Origin: Tulasnella sp. 424 | Taxonomy: Eukaryota; Basidiomycota; Agaricomycetes; Cantharellales; Tulasnellaceae | Assembly: GCA_019633425.1 (NCBI GenBank) | Contig: WSUB01000336.1 | Span: 1-20,914 of the forward strand | Direction: 5' to 3' | DNA: 20,914 bases | Part shown: positions 7,031 through 16,718 of the stretch, piece after piece | How positions within the stretch are numbered: position 1 is the first letter of the stretch | Layout: each line of letters begins with the position of its first letter | Program-made: the position numbers and the translations under genes | Notes under the pieces: model-generated | The model's database searches: none | Seen by the model: only the letters and a program-made list of their open reading frames with translations | What the model was told of the DNA's origin: nothing

Positions 7031-9338
7031 ATGCACAAACGTGTCTTGAGGTTCCTGGAGCCATCTCGCAACCTCAGGGTTCAGAACCCGACTTCGGGGT
7101 CTCACACTCCCACGACGAATGAAAATATCGACCAAAGCCAGGTCCTAGACGGACATGAAGACGCTTTACCTGAAGTTGCTGGAGCATCAGCACCAAAGAA
7201 ACCGTCTGTAGTGCGTCGTATCTACCGTTCTCAAGTGTTCCCGACCACTGACAAGAATACCACAGCGGGAAAGACTGGATGGTCTCTCAAGCTTCAGGAC
7301 TTCTCCAAGCGCAATCATCTTTTCTTCAGAGCAACCGGTTGGAAGTGGTGGCAAGGCTGACGTGGCCAAAGCGATGTTCAGACGAAACATATGGACCCGG
7401 CGCAAGAATTGGCAGGTTGTGGCGGTGAAGAAGGTCCGATGTGGTGACGCTCGGAAAAAACCAAGGGTTTCCAGGGTAGGAATAATCATACCTATTGCTC
7501 GCTATACAAGGCTTATGAATTTCGCCTAGGAATTTGTCCATGAAGTAGGGGTGATGGCTGGGCTGTCGCATGAAAATATCGTCCGATTGATCGGCTTTGT
7601 TGAAGACCTCGAACACGGAAAGGCCTGGATAGTTATGTCCTGGGAACCAAATGGAAATGTTAGAGAATTCCTTGCCACCGGAGAGTGGGAACTTGTAGAA
7701 CGCGTTTCACTTGTAAGCGAAACTCGTGAAGGCAGGAGACCCAGGAACAGCCAATCACGTGTTTATTCCAGATCCAGGATACATTCGCGGGTATCGAGTA
7801 CCTACATACCCGCCAGCCACCAATTTGCCACGGGGACCTTAAATCGGTCAGTTGGTCGATCTACACTCATTTAGGGCCTGTGATCTCACTGAATGCTGCC
7901 TTAGTTCAACATTCTAGTTAGCTCGTCCTATCGCGCGATCATTACCGACTTTGGATCGGCCCGTGCTATCACTGAGCCAGAGGAAGGGGCAATGGACGAA
8001 GAGATTGGCCTCGAGGTCCAAGGAAATGATCCGACCATGGAGCAAGATTTCCCGCAAATACACGTCGGTGCAACTGGGAATCGGTTAACCTTGACGGGGC
8101 CCGCATTCTCCCTCCGCTGGGCGCCTCCTGAGGTCGTGAACGGGAGACGTCCCCGTTTGTCGAGTGATATCTGGGCAGGCAGCTGGATCTGCTGGGAGGT
8201 AGGTTCACCCACGAATGTTCGGGATTCGACTTGTAGTTGCTGAATCCCATCAACTGGTCCTTGCTAGGTCATAACAGACAAACTTCCATTCGCCGAACTC
8301 GAGTCAGCGGGCGCTATAACAATGATGGTGATCCAAGGAGACGTTCCATCGGCTCGCGAAGATGCTCAACTGGGGCAGATCGTCAGACTTTGTAGTCTGA
8401 TGGCAGATTGTTGGGCGTTCGATCACAAAGCCAGACCTACCGTTGCTCGGTGCTGCACCGAGCTAAGACGGATCGTGAGTCCCCCACTGATCTCGATGCA
8501 AACGTTATTAAAGTGCATCTCCTTTCAGCCGTCAATCCCCCCATCACGTGGGGAGCCTTCGGGTCCCAGGGTCCCGCCGGTCGCGCTTTTAATGGGATCG
8601 GGTTCCGTGCAATTCAAACAGGCTAACTATGAAAATGCCACGTTAATGTTCCAACAAGCACTGTCTGTCGCGAGATCCTCAGGTCTCCAAATAGTGGCCG
8701 CAAACGCGTCAAATTCTTTGGGAGACCTCTACCGTCTTCAATCCAAATACACCCAGGCCGAAGAGTCGTTCACCCAAGCGCTAGAAATATCCACTCGCAT
8801 CGGTGATGGCCAGCGCCAAGCAAACACGTTGTATGGCCTGGGACATCTCTACCGTGATCAATCCAAATACACCCAGGCCGATGAGTCGTACACCCAAGCA
8901 CAAGAAATATACACTCGCATCGGTGATGACCAGGGCCAAGCGAACACGTTGTATGGCCTAGGACGTCTCTACCGTCTTCAATCCAAATACACCCATGCCG
9001 AAGAGTCGTTCACCCAAGCACAAGAAATATACACTCGCATCGGTAGTGACAAGGGCCGAGCGAACACGTTGGATGGCCTGGGAAAGGTCTACCGTGATCA
9101 ATCCAAATACACCCAGGCCGAAGAGTCTTTCACCCAAGCGCAAGCAATATACACTCGCATCGGGAATGACAACGACCGAGCAAACACGTTGCATGGCCTG
9201 GGAGACGTCTACCGTGACCAATCCAAATACACCCAGGCCGAAGAGTCGTTCACCCAAGCGCTAGAAATATACACTCGCATCGGGAATGATCGGGGCCGGG
9301 CAAATACGCTACTAGCTCTTAGCGGCCTCCGCCTGTAG
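7031..9338 (+). CDS. TKL-like protein kinase fused to tandem TPRs, copy B
   Basis: Predicted serine/threonine kinase of the fungal TKL-like group with a C-terminal TPR domain. Introns: 7476-7529, 7713-7771, 7847-7904, 8199-8267 and 8475-8528, all phase 0. A further intron near 7218-7329 (acceptor TTTTCTTCAG) is needed to join the N-terminal frame to the kinase frame; this gives about 633 residues. Residues seen: GSGGKADV loop, VAVKK lysine, VHEV glutamate, HGDLKSFN, DFGSARA, APPEVV and KARP. The catalytic loop is HGD rather than HRD, so this is a non-RD kinase; the activation segment is ~55 residues. The 54-bp intron between kinase and TPRs (GTGAGT to TTTCAG) has a length divisible by three and no stop, so retaining it would only add 18 residues. 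The TPR part binds proteins in known families; the partner here is unknown. The kinase half is confident, the first exon less so. Confidence 0.75.
8718..9317 (+). repeat. 120-bp coding repeat array, 5 TPR units (copy B)
   Basis: Five contiguous 120-bp units encode 40-residue TPRs with the same core as copy A (QSKYTQAEES), preceded by one divergent TPR-like segment (about 8600-8717). The array is three units shorter than in copy A. Several units have Asp before QSK (YRDQSK), which is absent from copy A. The units in B resemble each other at these positions more than they resemble A, as expected if repeats within one gene homogenise. The frame ends at TAG 9336-9338 after LSGLRL. Confidence 0.9.
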
Positions 9339-10196
9339 TAATGTCGTGGGACCGAGGCGACCTCACCGTGTAGACACGAGAGAGAGAGGGAGAGAGATGC
9401 GAGGATTTGTAACATTGATGATGCAGAAGATACCTCTCAACAGCTTGCCGAGAGCTAACTCTTTCATAACACAACATCAGTACACTCTTACATAACACCC
9501 AGCTATAAGGCTTTCAAGGTGATGCCTTGTTCATCTCAATATCTTCACTAGAATAGTCAACCGTTCACAAAATTCTGTTTAGCCACGTCGTGTGTATTAT
9601 ACTTGTACATTTGGTACTAGGGATCAGGACAGCTTCAAACCCACTCTGCGATATCTCCCCGGACATTCAGGGCCGCGTAGCATCGAACGACTCCATGACA
9701 AGGTCGAAGAGGCTATTTCACCTCTCTGTTTTGCCTCTTCAGGCTGTAGCCTTGCGAACCATCGGTCGATGTGCGTTAGTTTCTGTATACCTATTATAGA
9801 CGCTATCCAGGAGCACTTCACGTAATTAACATGCGTAGAGGCAAGGTTCCTCGTTGCATCTAGCCATGCCCTTGTGTATCCGAATTTACGAGCTCCAATG
9901 CGTTCATTTCGGAGGACGACGGGGCCAAGAGGCGACAATTCCAGAAGGTGGCTTTACCTCAAAATTCAGCCAATCCTAATTTCACGATTATCGAGTCGGG
10001 AGATCTTTCCGCTTACCGCGTCCGTCCTCCATCAACGATCTCCCAGCCTGGCTCATTTGCACAAGGATGAGGCTGCATACCTGACTATGCGATTGGTCAA
10101 GGTTCACTTCAAGCCGACAGACAAGATGGCCCGAAGCTCGCTGAGAGACCCGCGCTTATGTAACTGAGTAACCCTCCGCGTGGTGCGTTTCTCCAG
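9339..10196 (+). other. Kinase-TPR 3' region and decayed coding sequence, unit B
   Basis: This is the counterpart of 3602-4466. A GA-rich tract lies at about 9378-9397. Open stretches occur at 9592-9825 (containing IERLHDKVEEAIS) and 9874-10167 (ending MARSSLRDPRLCN and TGA). A GTAATT donor near 9821 and a TGCATCTAG acceptor near 9862 would join them in frame, but one base is missing around 9920 relative to unit A, and the frames of A and B then disagree until the shared ending. No family is recognised. It is either a decaying gene or exons not correctly resolved. Confidence 0.35.
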
Positions 10197-10409
10197 GCCA
10201 AGAGCGAAGCAAGGCGTTCTTATTCTCATTACCTGAAGGCTATAAGCGCTGTCGACCAGGGGTCCGCAGGGGGTGAGGCGTGTTTTGGCGGTGATGCTGT
10301 AGATGCCGCTTTCCATACCGCTTTCGCGCTTTCCTGTTCGTCGGCCTTTTCGACTTGGCCGTTCGGAGCGAGCAGGGAGAGAGGTGAATCAATAAGATTA
10401 AACATCTAG
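10197..10409 (+). CDS. Possible last exon of an unknown gene, unit B
   Basis: Seventy open codons follow an acceptor-like TTTCTCCAG and end at TAG (10407-10409). The segment begins AKSEARRSYSHYLKAI. It aligns with 4467-4682 along its whole length in the same frame with one codon fewer. It is alanine-rich in the middle (DAVDAAFHTAFALS). The upstream exon is not identified and no function can be given. It converges on the TACO1-family gene, whose stop is 107 bp away. Confidence 0.35.
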   Translation, partial: AKSEARRSYSHYLKAISAVDQGSAGGEACFGGDAVDAAFHTAFALSCSSAFSTWPFGASRERGESIRLNI

Positions 10410-10516
10410 CCTAGAACTCTGGAAGATGAACAAAAGGTTATCAGCGAGCTTTTCACGACGCTTCCCGTAGCGCTCCGAACGTACCCAAATCTAGCACACC
10501 CTGCCGAGCGCCCCGT

Positions 10517-11781
10517 TTATTCCTCCTCCCATCTTCCTCTCAAAGTCCACACAACATCCACATCAGGATCTTCACTCAACGCCTTGCACAGTTTTTCCAC
10601 CTGCTCTTCATCTTCCTTGTTCAGCTCGGGAAGGGGTGCTTCAGGGTCGGCTGGAATATATTCAAACCCGGATTCAAGGATAATGTGCTCTTGCGGTGAA
10701 GAGGTCAAGGCTGTTTGGACTGCGGAGAGGGTTGATGGAGAAGTCGTTATCTGTGACAAGTAGTGTCTTGGTTAGAGAGAAGAAAGACGAAAGAGGAGAG
10801 CGAAGACGGTGCCACCAACCTCCAACTCCGTTTGACCTGGATCCTCGGTATTGAATGTACCCCCCAGTTCTTCGGCACCAGATTCGATGACGTCGTCGTA
10901 GACTTGATCATGTGTTGCACCTTCCCTCGGGCGAAGCACGATTTTACCTATTTTTCGGAAGGCATACGCTACCGGAGCGACTCGGCCACTGTTCGATTCG
11001 CGGCCGCGAGTTCAGCTCGTGTTCATATCGCGGGAGAAGAACCGGTGCCTACCCCTTGTCCTTGAGAATCAGCTTGACGTTTTTGGCGGTTCGAGTAGCA
11101 CTGTCACTCAATGTCTCTCTGGAAGTTGCGAGAAAGTTAACGCAAACCGTATCAGTCGCTCGTGAGGTGATTTTTCGAGGTAGAATTCTTCGGCTTACAT
11201 TATCATAGGGAAGTTTCCTGGGCCGAGAGCTTCGTAAGTATTTGCTACGAGTGAATCTTCAGCTTGGGTAGGACCGGCGGCTTTTGCCAGCGCTGCCGTG
11301 ATGTTGTCTTTGGGGATGTCGAGGGTTTTAGCGCTGCGGAGAGCCGAAGCGAGGGCTGCATTCGTGATTGGGTCCGAGCCTCCCTCTGAACGTGTGATCG
11401 AGACATTAGGTGAGCTGTGATATCGTAAGTAGGCAGCTTGTTACTTACTTCGAGCTGCAGCGATGATTTCCTAAAAATGTTCCGGATTTGATGAGTATTG
11501 TCGCGTAAATATGGGACAAAGAGAACCCACATTGACAGCCTTTGAGACTCTCATCGATTTTTTCCCGTCCTCGATCGCTTTCCCTCGATGAATTTTACTC
11601 CACTGAAGCGAAACTGTGTTAGCTCATATCCATGATGGTCGGAAAAAAACCTTGGCGGTCTCCATACTCTGTTGTGTCCTGAATACAGTGATGAAGTCGA
11701 GCATATTGACCTTGAAGATGACTTGAGTGTAGTCGCAGAGAGTAGTCTGAAAGCAGGCGACGTTGAAGCGAGAGAGAACAT
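10517..11781 (-). CDS. YebC/TACO1-family mitochondrial translation factor, intact copy
   Basis: Seven exons read leftward: 11668-11781, 11531-11602, 11449-11470, 11199-11385, 11053-11118, 10820-10988 and 10517-10750. Together they make 864 bases, 287 residues, with every junction in phase. Residues 1-34 are rich in Ser, Leu and Arg with few acids, as in a mitochondrial targeting peptide. The YebC domain then opens with GHNRWSKIHRGKAIEDGKK and continues through EIIAAARKGGSDP, VPKDNI-like IPKDNITAALAKA, TRTAKNVKLIL, VAYAFRKIGKIVL and a C-terminal acidic segment. The length fits TACO1 homologues (about 250-300). The family assists translation: bacterial YebC eases ribosome stalling, and human TACO1 supports COX1 synthesis in mitochondria. 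The 5' end sits about 190 bp inside the right edge of the duplication, so upstream sequence beyond 11973 is unique to this copy. Confidence 0.88.
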
Positions 11782-12188
11782 TTTGGGATTGCCGTAGATC
11801 AGGCACACCCCGTTGTGGGAATAATTTACGGGCAATGTTTTGGAGCCGTCGAGGGTGTCATCGCCTCCTTTCCTATAGCCTGTGTCCAACATCGGCATAC
11901 GCCCTCCTCTCGTTACTACTCACGACCCCGTTACGATTTTCCCATACAAGACCTAACGCCTCAAAGGGTAGCGGCACTTGTTTCCCTCGCTACTCTCCCG
12001 AAATCCTCAATCCCCTCCTAACGGTCCTATTGCAGTTCGAACTACCGGTCAGTCTTCGAACACTCGCTGCATTTTCCGCAGATCAAACGCGTCCACTAAC
12101 GTCCACACCATCGCTCTGGTTTAGCGATAGCTGCTCTTAGTCTTGGCATCGCTCGCTGGTTCGAGGACACCAACGAGATTGCAAGTCA
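11782..12188. promoter_or_regulatory. Divergent intergenic region between TACO1 copy B and the membrane-protein gene
   Basis: This 407-bp interval lies between two divergent starts and so should contain both promoters. The first ~190 bp belongs to duplication unit B and the rest is single-copy. The single-copy part is C- and T-rich on the plus strand. No TATA, CCAAT or other element can be assigned with confidence. Confidence 0.35.
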
Positions 12189-15138
12189 ATGACCCAACCA
12201 ACCCAAGTCCTCCCATACTGGCTCTCAGCGTCCACGACCTTCGTCACCACGCTAGGGACAGTCTTTCCCACAACAGTCGTCGTCAATCTCCCTCTCACAT
12301 ACTATGGACCTTCAATACCGCTCGCTTCAGGTTGGGTCTACGGGGGCAGCACCAGTCCACCACCAGGGGAAACGCTCACCGCGTCGGGCGATGCAGCTTC
12401 AAGCGCAGCGACAGAGACCCTTTCACCGTCTCCATCGGAATTCACTTCTGGTGCAAGTGATACGGCCTCCGCATCCGTCTCGCCGTCAGCCGCGACGACA
12501 AGCGGCATTCCTCTATCAGACTCTTCCGGCGCTACTGCAGCCTCGAGTGTACCGTCCACCTTCCCACCGGAAAGCTCGATAGCTGCCTCGCCCACATCCG
12601 TAACAGCTCCGATAACCTCGACACCTTCACTATCGCTATCGTCATCGCCTCTTCCGACCTCGTCAATTACCTCTCTCCCAAGCTCAAGCAGTACCAGGAC
12701 CCTTCCGCTATCAACATTTAACGCTTGCATCACGCTTGGCTCGTGTCCCTCTACCACGGGTCCTACCACGACCCCCACCCTAGCTTCTGCGAATGATCAC
12801 AACAAACTTAGCACGGGCGCTATTGTCGCAATCTCCCTCGTGTCTGCACTTGCCGCCGCAACCTTGCTCGCGTGTTGCATCTTCCTCTTAATACGCCGTC
12901 GGCGTCGGAGATCTCCCAACCGAGGCAGTCCTCTAGAAGGCGACATATCAGCACTGCCACCAGCACTAGGAGATGAACACAGTTCACTAATGGCTGGAAG
13001 GAGAAGCGGCGGAGAATCACCAGAATTAGAAGCTGGAGGAGAAACCGTTTATCGAGATGCCCCCCGGGCTCGAGACGAAGAAATCGCATCGGACGAAGAG
13101 GACCTCAGCCATCTGCCAATCGCGAACAAATACATCGCTGAACGGAGGATGAGCGGGAGCTGGGCTAGTAGGCCAAGCTCACGGGTGGCAGGAAGCTTGG
13201 GGGGAGGCTCTGTCGGGCGAGGAACCTATCATGCGGTCGGAGATACTGAGGCTGCTGAAGAAGCAGCTGAAGTTACGACCGTCTCTGCACCTGTTGCCGC
13301 TGTTGCTGCTGGCGCAGCCATCGCCGCCACCGCCGCCTCAGCCCACCAAGCTGGAGAAGGTTCAGGAAGCAGCGCCAGTCACGCCCATACACACTCTTCT
13401 CGCGGGCTCTTCCACGCAAGTGGTTCCAACGGGGATGACCATCATCGACCTGGTAGCCCCACATCTGGCGGTTCCCATGAAAACGCCGAAGTCGTGACCG
13501 CTCAACGCGCAACAAGGAGTCCGTTAGCGAGATTGGCAAGGCTGAGCTGGTTCGCAAGGAATAGAAATGAACCTGGGACGAGTTTGGCTGCTGCGGGTCT
13601 CGTTACGGATTCGGACGACGAAGGAAGCTGGGTGAACGTCCGGTCGTCGGCCCAGCAGATGGGCGAGAGGGGAGGGGCTCCTCTTACAACTCCTTTACTG
13701 TCACAACCACCTTCGGGAGGTGGACGGATACCGATAATCACGCGTCAAGCAGCGTCGAGGAGCAACACCGCTCTCGTGGATACCTCCCAACAATCTCCGC
13801 CTCCCGCGGCATACTTCAACGTAGCAAGATCGCGTAGCACCAGGAGGCAGAGTGGTCAATCCGCACGGTCCGCCCAATCTGGCCAAACTGTCTTTTTCGA
13901 TGCTGAAGAGGAGCCCGCGCCTCCACCTGCTACTGCGCGCATGCCACCGGCCTCTGGATCAACCCTCACCCCACCAGTGACCGCAGGAGTAGCCCAGCCG
14001 CAGCGTTACTCGATTCCCCAGTCAGGAAGCGAATCTTCTCGGGGCGAAGGGCCTTCAGCAGCAGACTTCCCGATACCTCCACCTGCACTATCTCCATCAC
14101 TATCATACCAATGGCCCCAATTTAGAAATAGCGACTCGCAGAATAACGATTCCCCGTCGCTGTCAGCTACAACCGAGTCCCCTATCCCACCTGGTCAACC
14201 TATAGCCGGATTGTTTACTCGATCGTTAAGCGGGGTTGGGGTCATTGGAGCTCCGATTACGACTTCCCAAGGCGATACGTTGGAACCCCCAGTAGAGGAG
14301 AGAAGGAGGCATGTTAGCGAGCCGAATTTGAGAGAGCAGGCTCTAGCTGCCGAAGGCGGTGGGCATCATACCCGGTTGTCGACATTGGAAGAAAGTTTGG
14401 ATGATTCGTGGAGGAGGAGGGCAGTGAGTCCTGTTACTGCGTCTGCTGCTGCTGTGATTAGCGGCGCGAGCATTTATGGTGATGAGAGGTCGAGAAGGAT
14501 GACGTTGGGACCGGTGAGCATCGTTGATCTATTATTAACTGTGGAGAAAGCTTGCTGACAAAGTTTTTGCTCCCTTATGTTCAAAATCTTAGACATCGTT
14601 TGTTGATACGCCACAAGTCGTCGACCAATCCGAAGTTGCTTCTCTTCGAGGCGACGTTCATTCATCATATACTGGCAACGGCACCCAAAGCAATCGCGAC
14701 GCGTCCTACCCTTCACGTAACGGACAAGGTGGTACTATGGCTACTCACACGACGTTCTCAACGGGTGGTGCCCAACGACGCCTTGCAGCAACTCCAAACC
14801 GTCCACCTAGTCTGAGTGCTATAGGTGGTCGACCATGGTCGATAACTTCAGACACCGCTGCAGGTACCACGTCCGATTCGGGCACTGGCACTGGTACGGG
14901 AAGCGGGACAGGTGGAAGCAGCTCTCAACAATCGCCCCAGTCGGTACGGGTTTCGCGTTTGACGGAGATGGGTGAAATAAGGCCGCCTCAGAGGGCTGCT
15001 GTACCGCCTAGTTTGGCGATCGTTGGAGAGAGGATGAGGCCCTCTATCGACACTCCCCCACCACCGCCTTCGGCCGGTCCGCATTCAGAGGGGTTGACTC
15101 CCCCACCCCCGAGACCGTGGTGGAGGCCATATCCATAA
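12189..15138 (+). CDS. Ser/Thr-rich single-pass membrane protein with long cytoplasmic tail
   Basis: Two exons (12189-14513 and 14593-15138) flank a 79-bp intron with donor GTGAGC and acceptor ATCTTAG, giving about 956 residues. Residues 1-205 are Ser/Thr/Pro-rich and would be heavily O-glycosylated outside the cell. A hydrophobic helix at about 209-235 (AIVAISLVSALAAATLLACC lies inside it) is followed by six arginines, which act as a stop-transfer signal and place the C-terminus in the cytoplasm. The tail of ~715 residues is low-complexity, Ser/Pro/Gly-rich, with Ala-rich and acidic patches and a proline-rich end (PPPPP). No classical N-terminal signal peptide is seen, so the helix may serve as signal anchor, or a short upstream exon is missed. 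The layout resembles fungal wall-sensor or polarity proteins of the Wsc/Mid2/Axl2/Skg6 kind, but no specific domain of these is visible. Confidence 0.75.
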
Positions 15139-16718
15139 TCAACCTCGCACATCTCTTTTCCCTGTTCGCTATCTGCCGCTCCTCCTCCCTTCGGCCTCAA
15201 GACTGCCCTCCCCGAATCCCCTGGACCAATGGACCTTTACACCCCGGAAACACGGAATTTGACTTTTTTTGACCCTTATCTTATTTCAGTTGGCTTCTTT
15301 TCTTTCCGTATCGTTTCTTCTTTTTTGGCCATTTTTCTTAGAGGTATTACTGGATTGGATCTTCCGTTTCTTTTCTTTTCGTGGTGAGATACCATATTGT
15401 GTCATAAGTATATCGCTACCGGTACCGGAGACGTTTCTGTTACGACCCCCCATTGACGATGTGTATAACGACCTTTCCTCTGCTTCTTTTTTTTCCCCCT
15501 TACTTCTGGCTCTCGCTGTTCTCGTCTGGCTGTGCTCGCTGCACTGCGTACTCTTTATGGCTCTCATCTCTCCGCCTAGCTTCCTGTATGTATTCTCTCG
15601 CCACACTATGCTGCGCCCCTTTTTTTCACGACCGCTTGACGATCAGTACTTCGTAGCACGCCGAAACATTGTGTCGATACATAAAATAACATTATTCTTC
15701 CTCATGGATTTGTTTTGAGTCGACTGTGCCGCAATCAATCGGCCCCTTATGGCAATGCGAACGGCACAAACGCGGGGCGCCACAGTCACAAAATTCTCAT
15801 GTTTCTATTGTCAACGCCCCCGTTGTGGTACATCTTGTGGCGCGCGAGAAGGTATGTTTGCAGTTTCGGGGGAGACTCGTCGTCTGGACAATCCGACTCT
15901 GCCTCGAATTGGGAGCGGCATCCTCCGCATGCCGCAGGCCGTGTTTCTGTTCGCATCCATACTAGCAGATTGGGTTGCCACGTTGAAAGCACGGCTCAGA
16001 AGGTAGAAAAGCACTTATGGCTCAGTTAGAACGTTTCCAGTCTTTTTGGGCGTTCCGTGACCTTCACCGCCGGGGAAGTCCCCGAATCCCCCGAGACGAC
16101 GCTCAGGGCGGTTCCTTCGAATTGGGGCTTCACCGGAGGCCTCGAACGGCTCACATCGCACCGAAGTTGCCAAGAATAGCAGCAGGTACTCTAAAGCCCG
16201 GTAGTTAATGGGCTTCGAAGCGATGTAGAGAGGTGTTCATTCCCTGAGCGGGCGTGACTGGGCCAATAGCTGTACATTGCCCATTAGACTTAGATGACGG
16301 ATACCCCTGAAAATCCAGTGATGAGCTATTCTCGGACTCTTAATGAATCTCAGCTGAAGATCTGCCGTTGCCTCAAAAAGCAATAAAGTTTGATCCAGGT
16401 TCTGGAGATGCCGAGAAAGAAAGTCGATGATGTCCCGACCACAGCATCAATGAGACTTTGCACCGTTTCGAGGTCGCTGGGCTCGGGTCCCCGCAGCGAA
16501 TATTCTTTTCAATGTGATGTAGGACGATGCGAGAGACATGAAGATCCTGCTCTCGGTGCGGCTTCAAGGTGCAAGAAAGTGTGACAACAGGAAAGAAACC
16601 GGGGGCTGGCAGTGCACCTTGACGCCTCATAACGCCCAGTGAAGCGTCCCGCAGTCGACCATCATTCGCTGCTTAAGCAAAGCCCCCAACCTTTGCTCTT
16701 AGTGCTCCCGCTTCGACC
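15139..16718. other. Long intergenic region with pyrimidine-rich 3' flank
   Basis: No gene can be supported. About 15250-15700 is T/C-rich on the plus strand and gives a long hydrophobic-looking frame that is best explained by base composition; it probably holds the 3' UTR and polyadenylation region of the upstream gene. About 15715-16020 has short overlapping frames, one with a small cysteine cluster (CFYCQRPRCGTSC). A box C/D-like structure lies near 16286-16363. The final ~80 bp should contain the 5' region of the rhomboid gene. No tRNA A/B boxes were noticed. Confidence 0.5.
16286..16363 (+). ncRNA. Candidate box C/D snoRNA
   Basis: The motif order fits C, D', C', D. A C-box-like TAGATGA lies at 16291-16297 (core GATGA correct), D' box CTGA at 16307-16310, a perfect C' box GTGATGA at 16318-16324, and D box CTGA at 16354-16357. 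The bases just outside, AGACT (16286-16290) and AGATCT (16358-16363), can pair with one bulged base to form a short terminal stem. The size of about 78 nt is normal for the class. The imperfect first C box, the weak stem and the absence of a recognised rRNA target keep this tentative. Confidence 0.25.

Larger units (their letters stand above)
6251..11973. repeat. Tandem segmental duplication, unit B
   Basis: This is the right copy of the block. Its start abuts unit A directly at 6250/6251. Similarity ends after TCAAAGGGTAGCG (about 11973), where A instead reads TCAAAGGATAGCG and runs into the new unit. Unit B keeps open frames where A is broken: the 148-residue gene and the TACO1-family gene. 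B is therefore probably the functionally maintained copy. The short TAG-like similarity at the three boundaries would fit a microhomology-type or replication-based duplication, but it is too short to prove one. Confidence 0.9.

Noticed and set aside
9624..9938. 104-codon minus-strand frame in the decayed region of unit B
   Set aside because: No conserved frame was noticed in the matching part of unit A, and no recognisable motif.
109..11973. Mobile element as the cause of the duplication
   Set aside because: No terminal inverted repeats, target-site duplication, reverse transcriptase or transposase was seen at the three breakpoints.
12338..12778. 146-codon minus-strand frame within the membrane-protein gene
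   Set aside because: Antisense shadow of Ser/Thr-rich codons; the plus-strand frame of 789 codons with a clear membrane helix is far stronger.
15269..15718. 149-codon hydrophobic frame resembling a membrane protein
   Set aside because: The DNA is T/C-rich over the whole stretch, which encodes Phe/Leu/Ser by composition. It lies directly after a gene end and has no family motif.
15749..16006. 85-codon frame with a CFYCQRPRCGTSC cluster
   Set aside because: Overlaps other short open frames of equal quality. A single cysteine cluster without a recognised zinc-binding spacing or conserved neighbour is not enough.
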